From Microgenomates group bacterium (GTDB lineage: Bacteria > Patescibacteriota > Microgenomatia > UBA1406 > GWC2-37-13), in NCBI GenBank assembly GCA_029906985.1, contig JARYMT010000001.1, positions 1 to 64,000 of the forward strand: a stretch of DNA of 64,000 bases, written 5' to 3'. The notes beneath the pieces are model-generated. The model had not been told where the DNA came from. It saw only the letters and a program-made list of their open reading frames with translations, and did not search any database. Below, one piece after another: positions 46,205 to 55,283 of the stretch. A program made the translations under genes and the position numbers. Positions within the stretch are counted from its first letter, which is position 1. The number at the start of each line of letters is the position of its first letter.

Positions 46205-46882
46205 ATGAAAAAATTTTTTGACCTCATCAATAAGAATTTGTTTCAGAGTAGTCATTTTCCTTTTTGGCAAAAAAAAATTGCTAATAAAGAACTACCAATT
46301 ATTACTATTTCGAGAGAGGCTGGTTCTGGTGGCAAAATAATTGCTAATAAAGTGGCCCAAAAACTTGGATCTCCGTGGAAAGTGTACCATAAAGAAATTG
46401 TTAATCAAATTGCCAAGGAAGCCAAGTTAGAAAAAGAGCTTATCAGCGAGGTTGACGAAAAACATATTCCCTTGATCGATGAAATTATTTTTGATGTTTT
46501 TGGCAAAAGATACTTAAGTCTTTCCACTTATTATAAACATTTGATAAAAATTCTTTCTACGATTGCTAATCGAGGATATGCAATTATTGTCGGCCGCGGC
46601 GGAGAATATTTATTACCCAGTGCTTTAAAAATCAGAATTATCTGCGAAATGGAACAACGAATAAAATGGATGATGCAATTTGAAAAATTAACTAAACAAC
46701 AAGCTATCGAAAGGATTAATCTTATGGACAAAAAAAGGAATGAATTCATTAAATCTATCTACGGACATGATGCCCGTAAAGCCCATCATTATGACTTGGT
46801 TATTCGCACCGGCAAAAATCTTTCTTTAGATGATGCCACCGATCTTATCGTTGCTTTAGCTAAAAGAAGATTTAAACTTTAA
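46205..46882 (+). CDS. Cytidylate kinase-like family protein
   Basis: 225 residues with P-loop SREAGSGGKIIANKVA near residue 36, AIIVGRGGEYLL, and RIICEMEQRIKWMM, then a lid-type region. This is the Cytidylate_kin2 family, of which many members are annotated only by similarity; the phosphate acceptor is uncertain. It follows the methyltransferase by 38 bp in the same direction and probably shares its transcript. Confidence 0.85.
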   Translation: MKKFFDLINKNLFQSSHFPFWQKKIANKELPIITISREAGSGGKIIANKVAQKLGSPWKVYHKEIVNQIAKEAKLEKELISEVDEKHIPLIDEIIFDVFGKRYLSLSTYYKHLIKILSTIANRGYAIIVGRGGEYLLPSALKIRIICEMEQRIKWMMQFEKLTKQQAIERINLMDKKRNEFIKSIYGHDARKAHHYDLVIRTGKNLSLDDATDLIVALAKRRFKL

Positions 46883-46988
46883 AATCAATCTTAAACCAAA
46901 ATAAAACAAACTCCGAATTTAGGCTGTTAATTTTTGTGCCAGTATCGATTTAAAAAACCAGGCTTCTTAATCACTGGCGTTAAAAAAA

Positions 46989-47813
46989 TTAAAACTTTTC
47001 GATATCAAGTTTAAGTGAAGGACTCATTGTTGACTTAACAAAAGCCGCTTGGATATGAGATTTGCCCACCGATTTGATAAATAATTCAATATTTTTAACT
47101 AAATCTTTTTCATCAAAAGAAATTTTGCCGATCATCTGATGAATTAAAGGAAATTTAGACTCGGTTTTCCAGCGCAATACCCCGCTGGAAAATTTTTTTA
47201 GCACCGCTTCAGGGTGAGGAGAAATTGTTCCGGCTTTAGGATTAGGCATTAATCCTTTTGGTCCTAAAACTTTAGCAAATTTAGCCAACTTGGGCATATA
47301 GGATGGATGAGTAATCAGTAAGTCAAAATCAATTTTTCCTTTTTCGATGTCGCTTAAAACTTTGTCATCAACAATTTTTATCCTTAAAGTTTTTCCTGTT
47401 GGTTTTGCCAGCTCTACTTCGCCTTTTAAACCAACCTGATCAACATTAAGATGAATTTCAACTGATTCGTCAAATTTTGCTGTTCGGTTTTTTTTCAAAA
47501 AATCAATCGCTTCTTTTAACGAATATTTCTTATTTTTATCAATCTTTTTTTTGATTTCTTGATATTTTTTCCCCCGGCTGGGCCCTTTAGATATTGCCTT
47601 TCTGGCTTTTATCTCTTTAGTTTTAGCTGGTGTTTCGGCAATAATTTTTTTTGCTTTTTCCATTTTTTCCATTGCTTTTTCTTCCACTTCCACCGCTTTA
47701 ATCCGTGTTTTGCTTTTTTTTAGTTTTTTTTCTTGGGCTCTTTCTTTTTGTTCTTTTTTTTGCTTTTCTTCAACTTCTTCTAAGCCCAGAATTCTCGTTC
47801 TAATTTTTCCCAT
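46989..47813 (-). CDS. rplA: 50S ribosomal protein uL1 with long charged N-terminal extension
   Basis: The L1 core covers about residues 80-274: KYSLKEAIDFLKKNRTAKFD, DLLITHPSYMPKLAKFAKVLG, then PKGLMPNPKAGTISPHP, the most conserved L1 block. The first 80 residues are a Lys/Glu-rich, probably helical tail not found in standard L1. The core is shorter than the usual 230 residues. It binds 23S rRNA at the L1 stalk. It is the last gene of secE-nusG-rplK-rplA. rplJ and rplL, which normally follow, are not here. Confidence 0.95.
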   Translation of the reverse strand: MGKIRTRILGLEEVEEKQKKEQKERAQEKKLKKSKTRIKAVEVEEKAMEKMEKAKKIIAETPAKTKEIKARKAISKGPSRGKKYQEIKKKIDKNKKYSLKEAIDFLKKNRTAKFDESVEIHLNVDQVGLKGEVELAKPTGKTLRIKIVDDKVLSDIEKGKIDFDLLITHPSYMPKLAKFAKVLGPKGLMPNPKAGTISPHPEAVLKKFSSGVLRWKTESKFPLIHQMIGKISFDEKDLVKNIELFIKSVGKSHIQAAFVKSTMSPSLKLDIEKF

Positions 47814-47861
47814 AAATATTTAATAACTGTGATAATAATTAAAAAGATAACCTTTAAATTT

Positions 47862-48284
47862 TTATTCGGTGTCTATTCCCATGCTTCTGGCTGTCCCAGC
47901 AACAATTTTTTTGGCTTGTTCGATATCATCAGTATTTAAATCGGCTAATTTTTCTTTGGCAATCTCTTCAATCATTTGTTTGGTTAATTTACCAACTTTT
48001 TCAGTGTTTGGTTTGCCAGAACCCTTGGCTAAATTAAGCTTTTTTTTAATCATTGCCGCCACCGGCGGCAATTTAGTGATAAAAGTAAAGGTTCTGTCTT
48101 GATAAACAGTAATGACAGCCGGGATTATTTGACCTTTCATTTTGGCTGTTCGAGCGTTGTATTCTTTGATAAAATCCATTATTGGTATACCGTGCTGACC
48201 TAATGCTGGTCCGACTGGTGGTGCCGGCGTCGCCTCTCCGGCCGGCAGATTAAGCTTGATAACTGTTTTGATTTTTTTTGCCAT
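47862..48284 (-). CDS. rplK: 50S ribosomal protein uL11
   Basis: 140 residues, full length. The N-terminal block [20 protein letters not shown] is the hallmark of L11, with [20 protein letters not shown] and the C-terminal [20 protein letters not shown]. Binds the GTPase-associated centre of 23S rRNA. Sits between nusG (18 bp upstream) and rplA (48 bp downstream), as in other bacteria. Confidence 0.98.
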   Translation of the reverse strand: MAKKIKTVIKLNLPAGEATPAPPVGPALGQHGIPIMDFIKEYNARTAKMKGQIIPAVITVYQDRTFTFITKLPPVAAMIKKKLNLAKGSGKPNTEKVGKLTKQMIEEIAKEKLADLNTDDIEQAKKIVAGTARSMGIDTE

Positions 48285-48302
48285 AGATAAATTTTATAAC
48301 CG

Positions 48303-48887
48303 TTATAATTTAGTCACTTGTAAAAAATCAAGTTCTACTGGTGTCTCTCGATCGAAAATAGAAACCAAGACTCTTACTTTGCCTCTGGTTTCATCGATTG
48401 CTTCAATTGTCCCTAAAAAATCAGCAAAAGGCCCTTCGGTAATTTTGACCGCTTCTCCCACAGAAAATTTAGTTTTAAATTTGGGCTGCTCTTGTTTAAC
48501 AAATTTCATGATTGCCGATACTTCTTTTTCAGAAATAGGTGTTGGTTTTAGGCCGGCGCCGACAAAACCAGTTACTCCTTCGGTTGTCCGCACCACCAAC
48601 CATGAATCATCGTCTAAAATCATTCTTACCAAAACATAGCCGGGAAAAACCTTTTCGATGGCTTTGGATTTTTTTCCTTTTTTAATAACGACGATTTCTC
48701 GGGTAGGAATAACGACGTCAAAAATTTTATTTTCGACACCTAAGCTTTTTATTCTTTGTTCAAGCGCTTGTTTGACTCGAGCTTCATAGCCGGTCTGGGT
48801 ATGAATTACATACCACTTGGCTTGATGACTAGGCGTCAGTTTAGGACTTTCGACTGGTTTTTTTGTTTCTGGTTTTTTTTGATCCAT
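48303..48887 (-). CDS. nusG: Transcription antitermination factor NusG
   Basis: 194 residues. The NGN domain begins AKWYVIHTQTGYEARVKQAL, and the KOW domain is in GEAVKITEGPFADFLGTIEA near the C-terminus. Links RNA polymerase to ribosome and Rho. The first 25 residues are a polar Lys/Pro/Glu stretch. Second gene of secE-nusG-rplK-rplA. Confidence 0.97.
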   Translation of the reverse strand: MDQKKPETKKPVESPKLTPSHQAKWYVIHTQTGYEARVKQALEQRIKSLGVENKIFDVVIPTREIVVIKKGKKSKAIEKVFPGYVLVRMILDDDSWLVVRTTEGVTGFVGAGLKPTPISEKEVSAIMKFVKQEQPKFKTKFSVGEAVKITEGPFADFLGTIEAIDETRGKVRVLVSIFDRETPVELDFLQVTKL

Positions 48888-48973
48888 AAGAAAAATTTTT
48901 AAATCTCAAATTTTTTTGCTCCCCAGTTTTTAAAAAGTGGTTTTGAAATTTGAGATTTAGTCTTTAGAATTGA

Positions 48974-49174
48974 TTATCTCATTTTAGAAATTAATTCTAA
49001 TCCTTTTGCTAACAAAACATCAATTATACCCACATAAAAACCGATAATCAAGGAGATAGCAATGACGATCATTGTCAATCGAATTGTTTCTTTTCTACTT
49101 GGCCAGCTGACTTTTTTCAATTCTTCTATTGTTTCGGCGACAAAGCCTTGATTAATATTTGGTTTATTTGGCAT
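48974..49174 (-). CDS. secE: Preprotein translocase subunit SecE
   Basis: 66 residues with one transmembrane helix. The conserved cytoplasmic block is EELKKVSWPSRKETIRLT, with the usual V-x-W-P-(S/T)-R, followed by MIVIAISLIIGFYVGIIDVL. It clamps SecY. It is 86 bp upstream of nusG, with a short AT-rich gap. Confidence 0.95.
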   Translation of the reverse strand: MPNKPNINQGFVAETIEELKKVSWPSRKETIRLTMIVIAISLIIGFYVGIIDVLLAKGLELISKMR

Positions 49175-49290
49175 GGCTATATTTTATCATAAAATATTAT
49201 TGAAAAAGGGATATTTTTTTCTTTAATACTTTAAAATCTTCCAGCATTTTTTCGAACATTTTTAGATATTCTGCTATTATGTAAATATAT

Positions 49291-49932
49291 ATGACTAAAG
49301 AATTAATTCATTCAGTTATTTTAATTATTACCATTCTCTTAACTTTTATTTTCCCTAAAACTTCTTTGGCCCAATACGATCTTCAAATTAGCGCCTTGCT
49401 TTTTATTATTCTTTATCTTTCTAAAAAATTTTTGGCCAAAAGCGCCAGCCAAAGTTCTCGTCTGATCGAATCAGTGGTTTTTACTTTAATAATTCTTTTA
49501 ATTGTTAATTCGACCGGGGGCGTAAATTCTGTTTTTTTCTTTTTAATCTATTTTCTCCTCTTTTCCCTTTCTCTACTTCTTGAACCGGTAATCTCAATTA
49601 CGACGACGGTTACTTTAATTATTTGTTTTTTGCTTTCTTTACCGCCTAATCAAAGCTTTTCTACTCTTTTACCAATTTTTTCTTTGGCTTTTTTGACTCC
49701 ATTTGCTTTATTTATGGGCCAAGAATTCATCGAATTACAAAAATCAAAAAGACAAAATCAACAGCTCCAAGAAGACACCTTTCTTTTTTTATCTTTAATG
49801 ATAAAAAATCACCTTCGAGTAATAAATAAGGCCTTAGAAAATTTTATGGGAGATCATGAGCTCAATACGATAAAAAAGCAGGTAGAAAATATGAAAAGAT
49901 TGATTGATAAATATGAAAGATCAAAAACATAG
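49291..49932 (+). CDS. Polytopic membrane protein with helical cytoplasmic tail (sensor-like)
   Basis: 213 residues: about six hydrophobic helices in residues 1-145, then a helical tail (SKRQNQQLQEDTFLFLSLMI, KNHLRVINKALENFMGD) with a coiled-coil end. The tail resembles the start of a histidine-kinase dimerisation helix, and the H in KNHLR is at a plausible place, but there is no ATPase domain. Either a degenerate sensor kinase or a sensory membrane protein. It stands first in the plus-strand surface region. Confidence 0.5.
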   Translation: MTKELIHSVILIITILLTFIFPKTSLAQYDLQISALLFIILYLSKKFLAKSASQSSRLIESVVFTLIILLIVNSTGGVNSVFFFLIYFLLFSLSLLLEPVISITTTVTLIICFLLSLPPNQSFSTLLPIFSLAFLTPFALFMGQEFIELQKSKRQNQQLQEDTFLFLSLMIKNHLRVINKALENFMGDHELNTIKKQVENMKRLIDKYERSKT

Positions 49933-49988
49933 CTTTCTTTTTATAATAAATTACAGACGATTGAAATTTGTCATTGGTGATTAAAAGT

Positions 49989-50753
49989 ATGAAGAAACTT
50001 TTTTTTATTATATTTTTGTTATTTTTTTTCTTGGTTAATTATGTAGAAGCCGAACGAATGGAGTCTTCTGGCTATCGGATTGAGTACTCTAATTTAAATA
50101 TCGGCGCCGCCAATTTGTCCGATGATGAAGCAAATCAGTATAAATTGTCAACTACCTTAGGTCAAGCCGCCAGTGGGAAATTTCAAAAAGATAGTTATTT
50201 GGTTCGGGCCGGCTTTCAATATATCCATTCGATTGTTCCTTTTACTTTTTCTATTTCAAAAATAAATATTAATTTTGGTGAACTACAACCAAATGTCCCC
50301 AAAACTGATAGCGCTGTTCTTAAGGTTTCTTTTGGCGGAGCGGGAAAATATCAGGTCACGGCTGCCGAAGAAGGCCCCTTAAAGACCTTGGCTAATAATT
50401 TTATTGAAGATGCCAGCTGTGATGATAAAAAATGTGACGAACATACTCCCTCGCCTTGGGTGTCTAATTCAACTATCGGCTTTGGTTATAATTTAACCGG
50501 AGAAGATATTCCAGAAGCTTTTATTGCTTGTGGCCCGACTTGTTACCGCCGTTTTCCTGATGTTTCAAACATCTCTCAAGAAAAACCTGTCGTTGTAATG
50601 AGTAATGAAAGCATTACTGCCAATCAGCCTGAAGCTACCACTAAAGATATTTATCACGAAGCGGTGGTCACTTTTAAAGTTAATGTTTCGGCAATACAGC
50701 CAGCCGGTACCTATCAAACAATAATTACTTTTGTTGCCACACCAACATATTAA
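49989..50753 (+). CDS. Secreted WxL-like surface protein (paralogue of 55284)
   Basis: About 254 residues after choosing the ATG at 49989 (MKKLFFIIFLLFFFL...), which gives a clean signal peptide ending near VNYVEA. The mature part is beta-rich and ends in GTYQTIITFVATPTY, a C-terminal pattern like the WxL-type surface proteins of Gram-positives. A Cys block CDDKKCDE plus W and GFGYNL is shared with the protein at 55284. Paired with the DUF916-like protein downstream, as in Gram-positive WxL/DUF916 loci. Family link is inference. Confidence 0.6.
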   Translation: MKKLFFIIFLLFFFLVNYVEAERMESSGYRIEYSNLNIGAANLSDDEANQYKLSTTLGQAASGKFQKDSYLVRAGFQYIHSIVPFTFSISKININFGELQPNVPKTDSAVLKVSFGGAGKYQVTAAEEGPLKTLANNFIEDASCDDKKCDEHTPSPWVSNSTIGFGYNLTGEDIPEAFIACGPTCYRRFPDVSNISQEKPVVVMSNESITANQPEATTKDIYHEAVVTFKVNVSAIQPAGTYQTIITFVATPTY

Positions 50754-50774
50754 TATTTTTTTGCCTAAAATTTA

Positions 50775-51764
50775 ATGATAAAAAAACGGTGCATTCTAAA
50801 AAAAATCATTCTTTTTGTTAATTTAACTTTTTTTTTATTGTTTGTCCAAACGGCCGCTGCCCAACAAATTTCTCTTTCCTTTTCCCCTTCTCTTATGGAG
50901 ATTTTAATTAAACCAGGTAAATCAATCATGTTGGCTTATCGATTGCAAAACCATGCTGATCCGACAATTATTAGAACCAAAGTTCGGCCTTTTAATCCTA
51001 AAAACAATCGGGGAGATATCGAAATTAAACCCGAGTTTGACGGACCAATCAGGTTTAGTTTGGATAACGCCGATCTTCAGTTAGAGCAGCCTTTTTTTTT
51101 AAAAACTAAAGATTCTCAGCAATTATTACTCCGCTTAAGAGTCCCCGAGGGAACACCGGAGGGAGATTATTATTATACTTTTTTAGCGGAAACCGAACCT
51201 CCGCCCGGTACCGAAGGAGTAACCAGTTCTCAAACCAGGGCGGTAATCGGCTCAAATTTATTAATCACCGTCACTAAAACTGGCACCACTGAAATTAAAA
51301 GCAAAATTGTCCTTTTTGATTTATTAACTAGATTTAGGTTTAATCTTTTTGGAAAAACTTTCCGTCTGGCCGACAGTAATGATCAAATCCCTCTGGTGTT
51401 GATTGTTGAAAATCAAGGAAAAAATTTAATTAAACCGGTGGGGCAAATTGTTCTTAAAGGTAACTTTGGCGAAAAAGCGATTTACGAAATTTTACCAAGC
51501 AATATTTTGGCCCAATCACAAAGATTAATCGAAGCGACGCCTTCAGCTTTTTTAAATCAAACAAAAACTAGTTCTTTGGTCCTTACTGGCTTTTTTATCG
51601 GCCGATACCAGCTTTCCGCCAGTCTTAATTTTGGAGAAGGAACCCCTTACACCTTTGCCCGAGTTGATTTTTGGGCATTTCCCTTTAAATTATTTCTTGG
51701 TGGTTTGGTCTCTTTTTTAGCTATTGTTTTTGTCCTTAAAAAGATAAAAAATTTTGAAGAATAA
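50775..51764 (+). CDS. DUF916-like extracellular protein with C-terminal membrane anchor
   Basis: 329 residues. Signal peptide (about 1-30, ending AAAQQ), then a beta-sandwich starting ISLSFSPSLMEILIKPGKSI with LAYRLQNHADP, as in the peptidoglycan-binding part of WxL-associated DUF916 proteins. A second Ig-like domain follows and a final anchor WAFPFKLFLGGLVSFLAIVF. Paralogous to the protein at 56772 in architecture (PxKxxL.PG start, WxFP-K anchor). It follows its WxL-like partner by 21 bp. Confidence 0.65.
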   Translation: MIKKRCILKKIILFVNLTFFLLFVQTAAAQQISLSFSPSLMEILIKPGKSIMLAYRLQNHADPTIIRTKVRPFNPKNNRGDIEIKPEFDGPIRFSLDNADLQLEQPFFLKTKDSQQLLLRLRVPEGTPEGDYYYTFLAETEPPPGTEGVTSSQTRAVIGSNLLITVTKTGTTEIKSKIVLFDLLTRFRFNLFGKTFRLADSNDQIPLVLIVENQGKNLIKPVGQIVLKGNFGEKAIYEILPSNILAQSQRLIEATPSAFLNQTKTSSLVLTGFFIGRYQLSASLNFGEGTPYTFARVDFWAFPFKLFLGGLVSFLAIVFVLKKIKNFEE

Positions 51765-51948
51765 GACTTGCCTAAATTTATTTTTGAGCTTTCAATCAAA
51801 AAAATTATCAATAGCGTCAAAGATTAATTAAAGAATAAATTAAGAGAATGATATTTCTTAATTTTTTTATTTTTCTATCAATCCTCAAGCTTGTTTTTGT
51901 CGCTTATAATCCATTGATTTTGTTTTTATTTTTAAGGATAAAGATTAA

Positions 51949-52608
51949 ATGAATGGTTTTATTGATTCTTTATCTCAATGGTTCAAAAAAAGAGCTCTGG
52001 ATATTTTTTTGTTAATTTCAGCGGTTGTCATCGCCCTCTTTTCTTGGATTTTATTTATCAAAAATAATCAATTAAAAATTAATCAGGAGCTAGAATCGAG
52101 TCAATCGTTAACTAGAAATAAAAAAACTTCCGACAATAAAATTATTATCGACATTGCCGGAGCGGTTGAGGCGCCGGGTGTCTATGAAGTGACCGAAGGA
52201 GCGAGGTTAAAAGATGTTATCCTTTTGGCCCAAGGCTTATCCTCTGAATGTGATCTTGGTTTTTTCAATCGTAATTTTAATCAATCGCGTTTTGTCTTTG
52301 ATCAAGAAAAAATATATATTCCTTCAGTCGCCGAAATTAATTCCGGTATTTTTTATGAAGTTCAAAAATCAATAAACTATCTCTCCCCCAACTCACCAAA
52401 CAATAATTTGATGTCTTCTTCCGACGAAGAAAAAATTAGTTTAAATAATGGTTCGATTGAGGAATTAGATACTTTACCGGGTGTTGGAAAAATTACTGCC
52501 CAAAGAATTATCGACAACCGTCCTTATAAAACTTTGGAGGAAATTTTAACAAAAAAAGTTGTTAGTCAGAAGGTTTATGATCAAATAAAAAGCCTTGTAG
52601 AGCCTTAA
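51949..52608 (+). CDS. comEA: Competence protein ComEA (SLBB + helix-hairpin-helix)
   Basis: 219 residues. N-terminal anchor helix at about 17-37. SLBB domain IIIDIAGAVEAPGVYEVTEG (about 65-125). C-terminal HhH DNA-binding domain ISLNNGSIEELDTLPGVGK followed by ITAQRIIDNRPYKTLEEI. It binds incoming DNA at the cell surface and passes it to ComEC, whose genes follow 16 bp downstream. Normal size for Gram-positive-type ComEA. Confidence 0.95.
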   Translation: MNGFIDSLSQWFKKRALDIFLLISAVVIALFSWILFIKNNQLKINQELESSQSLTRNKKTSDNKIIIDIAGAVEAPGVYEVTEGARLKDVILLAQGLSSECDLGFFNRNFNQSRFVFDQEKIYIPSVAEINSGIFYEVQKSINYLSPNSPNNNLMSSSDEEKISLNNGSIEELDTLPGVGKITAQRIIDNRPYKTLEEILTKKVVSQKVYDQIKSLVEP

Positions 52609-52624
52609 AATTTTAGTTTGAGCT

Positions 52625-53431
52625 ATGCTGGGACCTGAAGAATTTGCGTCTGTAATTAATGCTTATTTACCAGAACCACATTCGTCTCTTTTAAATGGAA
52701 TTATTTTTGGATTACCTTTAAGAGGAAATAAAATTTTTTACGAACAAGTAAAAATGGTTGGTTTGCTTCATCTGGTAGTCCTTTCTGGAATTAATATCAC
52801 TATGCTTACAGCCATTGTTTCTTCTTTTTTGGGTTTTTTAAGCAAACCTTTGTCTTCTTTGATAACCATACTAATAATTATTTTATTTATTTTTTTTGTT
52901 GGCCCTCAAGCCCCGATTATTAGAGCGGCTGTCATGGGAATATTAACGTTAGTAGCAATTATTTATGGAAAAAACTATCTGGTTTTTCTTTCGCTTCTTT
53001 TTTCTGTTTTTGTGACAGCGATTTTTTGGCCCGCTTGGTTAAAAACCGTTTCTTTTCAGCTCTCTTATGGTGCTACTTTGGGAATTTTATTGTTTGGTAC
53101 CAGAAATGATAAAACCGCCAAAAGTTTTTTGGAGAAAATTTTTAATCAGATAAAAAAAGAGCTTCGATTGACTTTATCTGCCCAAGTTTTTACTGCCCCA
53201 ATCATTTTTGTTTATTTCAAACAAATCTCAATTATTGCTCCGCTTAGTAATCTTTTAGTTTCTGGTTTAGTGCCGCCGTTGATGATTTTTGGATTTTTAG
53301 CAGCTTTTTTGGGAAAAATAAATTTTTATTTAGGATTAATTCCAGCTTATTTAGCTTATGGTCTGTTAAGTTACATGATTTGGGTAATAGAAATTTTAAC
53401 AAAAATCCCTTTTATATATTTTAAATTTTGA
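52625..53431 (+). CDS. comEC: ComEC channel domain (split gene, part 1)
   Basis: 268 residues corresponding to the competence domain of ComEC: HLVVLSGINITMLTAIVSSF is the signature H-x-x-x-x-S-G-x-(N/H)-x block, and FFVGPQAPIIRAAVMGILTL follows. About seven transmembrane helices form the DNA channel. The N-terminal OB-fold domain of full ComEC is missing, and the metallo-beta-lactamase domain is encoded by the next gene. The split is seen directly, with no sign of frameshift, since 52 bp separate the genes. Confidence 0.92.
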   Translation: MLGPEEFASVINAYLPEPHSSLLNGIIFGLPLRGNKIFYEQVKMVGLLHLVVLSGINITMLTAIVSSFLGFLSKPLSSLITILIIILFIFFVGPQAPIIRAAVMGILTLVAIIYGKNYLVFLSLLFSVFVTAIFWPAWLKTVSFQLSYGATLGILLFGTRNDKTAKSFLEKIFNQIKKELRLTLSAQVFTAPIIFVYFKQISIIAPLSNLLVSGLVPPLMIFGFLAAFLGKINFYLGLIPAYLAYGLLSYMIWVIEILTKIPFIYFKF

Positions 53432-53483
53432 GATTAACTAGAGTCAGCCAACAAGATTACCAATAAACTTTTTTTAAAAATCT

Positions 53484-54344
53484 GTGGATCAAAATTTTAT
53501 CAGTAAAAAAACTTTCATCGTTGTTCTTTTTGTTTCCGCTATCTTTGTTTTTTTTATTTTCCTGATTAATTATTTAAAAACCGAAACCAAATTAGTCTTT
53601 TGCGATGTTGGACAGGGCGATGCCGCCTATATTAGGATTATTAATCAAATTGATATTTTGGTTGATGCCGGACCGGACAGGAAAATTTTAAACTGCTTAG
53701 GAAAATATATGCCTTTTTACGATCGTAAAATTGAGTTAATTTTGCTTTCCCATCATCAGAAAGATCACTTCGGTGGTTTAGATTATTTAATTGACCGTTA
53801 TAAAATTGACGAAATAATTTTTCCATCCGTAGAAAACCAGCTTTCAAATTCTTTTTCAAAATTAACTAATAAAATCAAAAAAAACCACATTAAAACAAGA
53901 ATTTTTCAAGCCGGTGATCAAATAAGTCTTGCTACCGCTTCCTTTTTATTTCTTTGGCCAAGAATGAGTTTTTTAAAAAAATTTAATTTAAATAAAGATG
54001 ATAATAATTTTTCTTTAATTTTTCTTTTTCAGATTGGCAAAAAAAAGGTTTTGTTTACCGGCGACGCTTCACCTTTGGCTCTTGATCAAATTGTTCTCCA
54101 AATGAGAAAAAATAATAAGCTTGATTTAAAAAATTTATATATTCTAAAAATCCCCCATCATGGCTCAAAGAATGGGCTAACAAAAAAATTTCTTCGACTA
54201 GCAAATCCAATTGTGGGAGTGATAAGTGTTGGTAAAAATAATAGTTTTGGACATCCGTCAAAAGAAGTTTTAAATATGCTCAAAGCCCAGAATGTAAAGA
54301 TACTACGGACGGATGAAATAGGCCATATTGTTTTTGTTTTTTAA
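53484..54344 (+). CDS. ComEC-type metallo-beta-lactamase domain protein (split gene, part 2)
   Basis: 286 residues starting at GTG 53484. One N-terminal transmembrane helix (about 9-28), then the nuclease-type domain with VFCDVGQGDAAYI and the metal motif LLSHHQKDHFGGLDYL, VLFTGDAS and IPHHGSKNG. In typical ComEC the motif is HxHxDH or HxDxDH. Here the second ligand position is Gln (H-H-Q-K-D-H), so one metal site may be weakened. It would degrade the strand not taken up. Pairs with the channel gene just upstream. Confidence 0.88.
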   Translation: MDQNFISKKTFIVVLFVSAIFVFFIFLINYLKTETKLVFCDVGQGDAAYIRIINQIDILVDAGPDRKILNCLGKYMPFYDRKIELILLSHHQKDHFGGLDYLIDRYKIDEIIFPSVENQLSNSFSKLTNKIKKNHIKTRIFQAGDQISLATASFLFLWPRMSFLKKFNLNKDDNNFSLIFLFQIGKKKVLFTGDASPLALDQIVLQMRKNNKLDLKNLYILKIPHHGSKNGLTKKFLRLANPIVGVISVGKNNSFGHPSKEVLNMLKAQNVKILRTDEIGHIVFVF

Positions 54345-54345
54345 C

Positions 54346-55170
54346 TTAAGCTAAAAGAATGTTTTTAATTTCTTTGTAGATATTAAACCCCTCAAAGCCA
54401 ATCCAGTTTTTTCCTAATAGTTCTTGAGGTAGGCCTGGATCATTTCTTAAAAGACTAATATAATTAGTGATAATTTTTTTTAGCTTCTCAATTTTATCAC
54501 CCTCCTTTGAAAGGACTTCGTGCCAGAAACGAAACAATTCGCGATATTTTTTGTCTAGTTGAGAAATTGCCCAAACTTTTTCCAGAAGATTCTTTTTATC
54601 ACCAAAATTGTGATCAGCTTCAAAAGCTTGAATATATTTCTCTTCTTCACGTCCGGAGACAAGATCTCTTAAATTATTTAAAATTGGATGAGGAGTTATC
54701 CAAAATGAGCGATGCCAGGGGCCCAATCCCCAACCCTGCATTGATCGTCTTAAACGATCGCGTATTTCTCTTTTTGATTCGGGAATTTCATAAGAAATTA
54801 TCCGCCATCTACCATCCCATTTATCTTTAATAAATCGAAAAAACGGAAACTCTAAGCATAAAGCATAAAAACCCTTTTCTGTTAAACGATATTTTATCAA
54901 GGCGGCAAAATCATTGTCAGAAAGAGAACTTGGTAAAGTATTGGGACTGTTTGTTGATTGAATAACTTTTTCAATTAAACCCTCTTTTATTAAACCAGAA
55001 ATTGTCCCTTTGGTTTTTTGATTAAAAGAAAAATCAAATATTTTTTGAATTTTTTCACTAAGTTTTACTGGAGAAAGATTAACGTTTGTAGAAGTTAATG
55101 ATTGTTCGTTTAAGTCTGAAGCTAAAATTAAAGCGAGCAAAATTTTCGTCCGTCTCTCTTTAACTCCCAT
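54346..55170 (-). CDS. PaaX-like transcriptional regulator
   Basis: 274 residues. The C-terminal half has RWRIISYEIPESKREIRDRL, then RRSMQGWGLGPWHRSFWITP, the core of the PaaX central/Cas2-like domain. The N-terminal part reads as a winged-helix region (TISGLIKEGLIEKVI, YRLTEKGFYAL). PaaX-family proteins repress catabolic genes in proteobacteria; in CPR genomes the regulon is unknown. It is convergent with the ComEC gene (1-nt gap) and divergent from the WxL-like gene at 55284. Confidence 0.8.
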   Translation of the reverse strand: MGVKERRTKILLALILASDLNEQSLTSTNVNLSPVKLSEKIQKIFDFSFNQKTKGTISGLIKEGLIEKVIQSTNSPNTLPSSLSDNDFAALIKYRLTEKGFYALCLEFPFFRFIKDKWDGRWRIISYEIPESKREIRDRLRRSMQGWGLGPWHRSFWITPHPILNNLRDLVSGREEEKYIQAFEADHNFGDKKNLLEKVWAISQLDKKYRELFRFWHEVLSKEGDKIEKLKKIITNYISLLRNDPGLPQELLGKNWIGFEGFNIYKEIKNILLA

Positions 55171-55283
55171 ATAGTGACAATTTAACAGACGAAAAAAATT
55201 CTGTCAAGTGGTAAATGAATTTATATTGACAAGTTTTTAAAAAATCCGTTTAATGATTATATACATTAGAAATTAGTATATAA

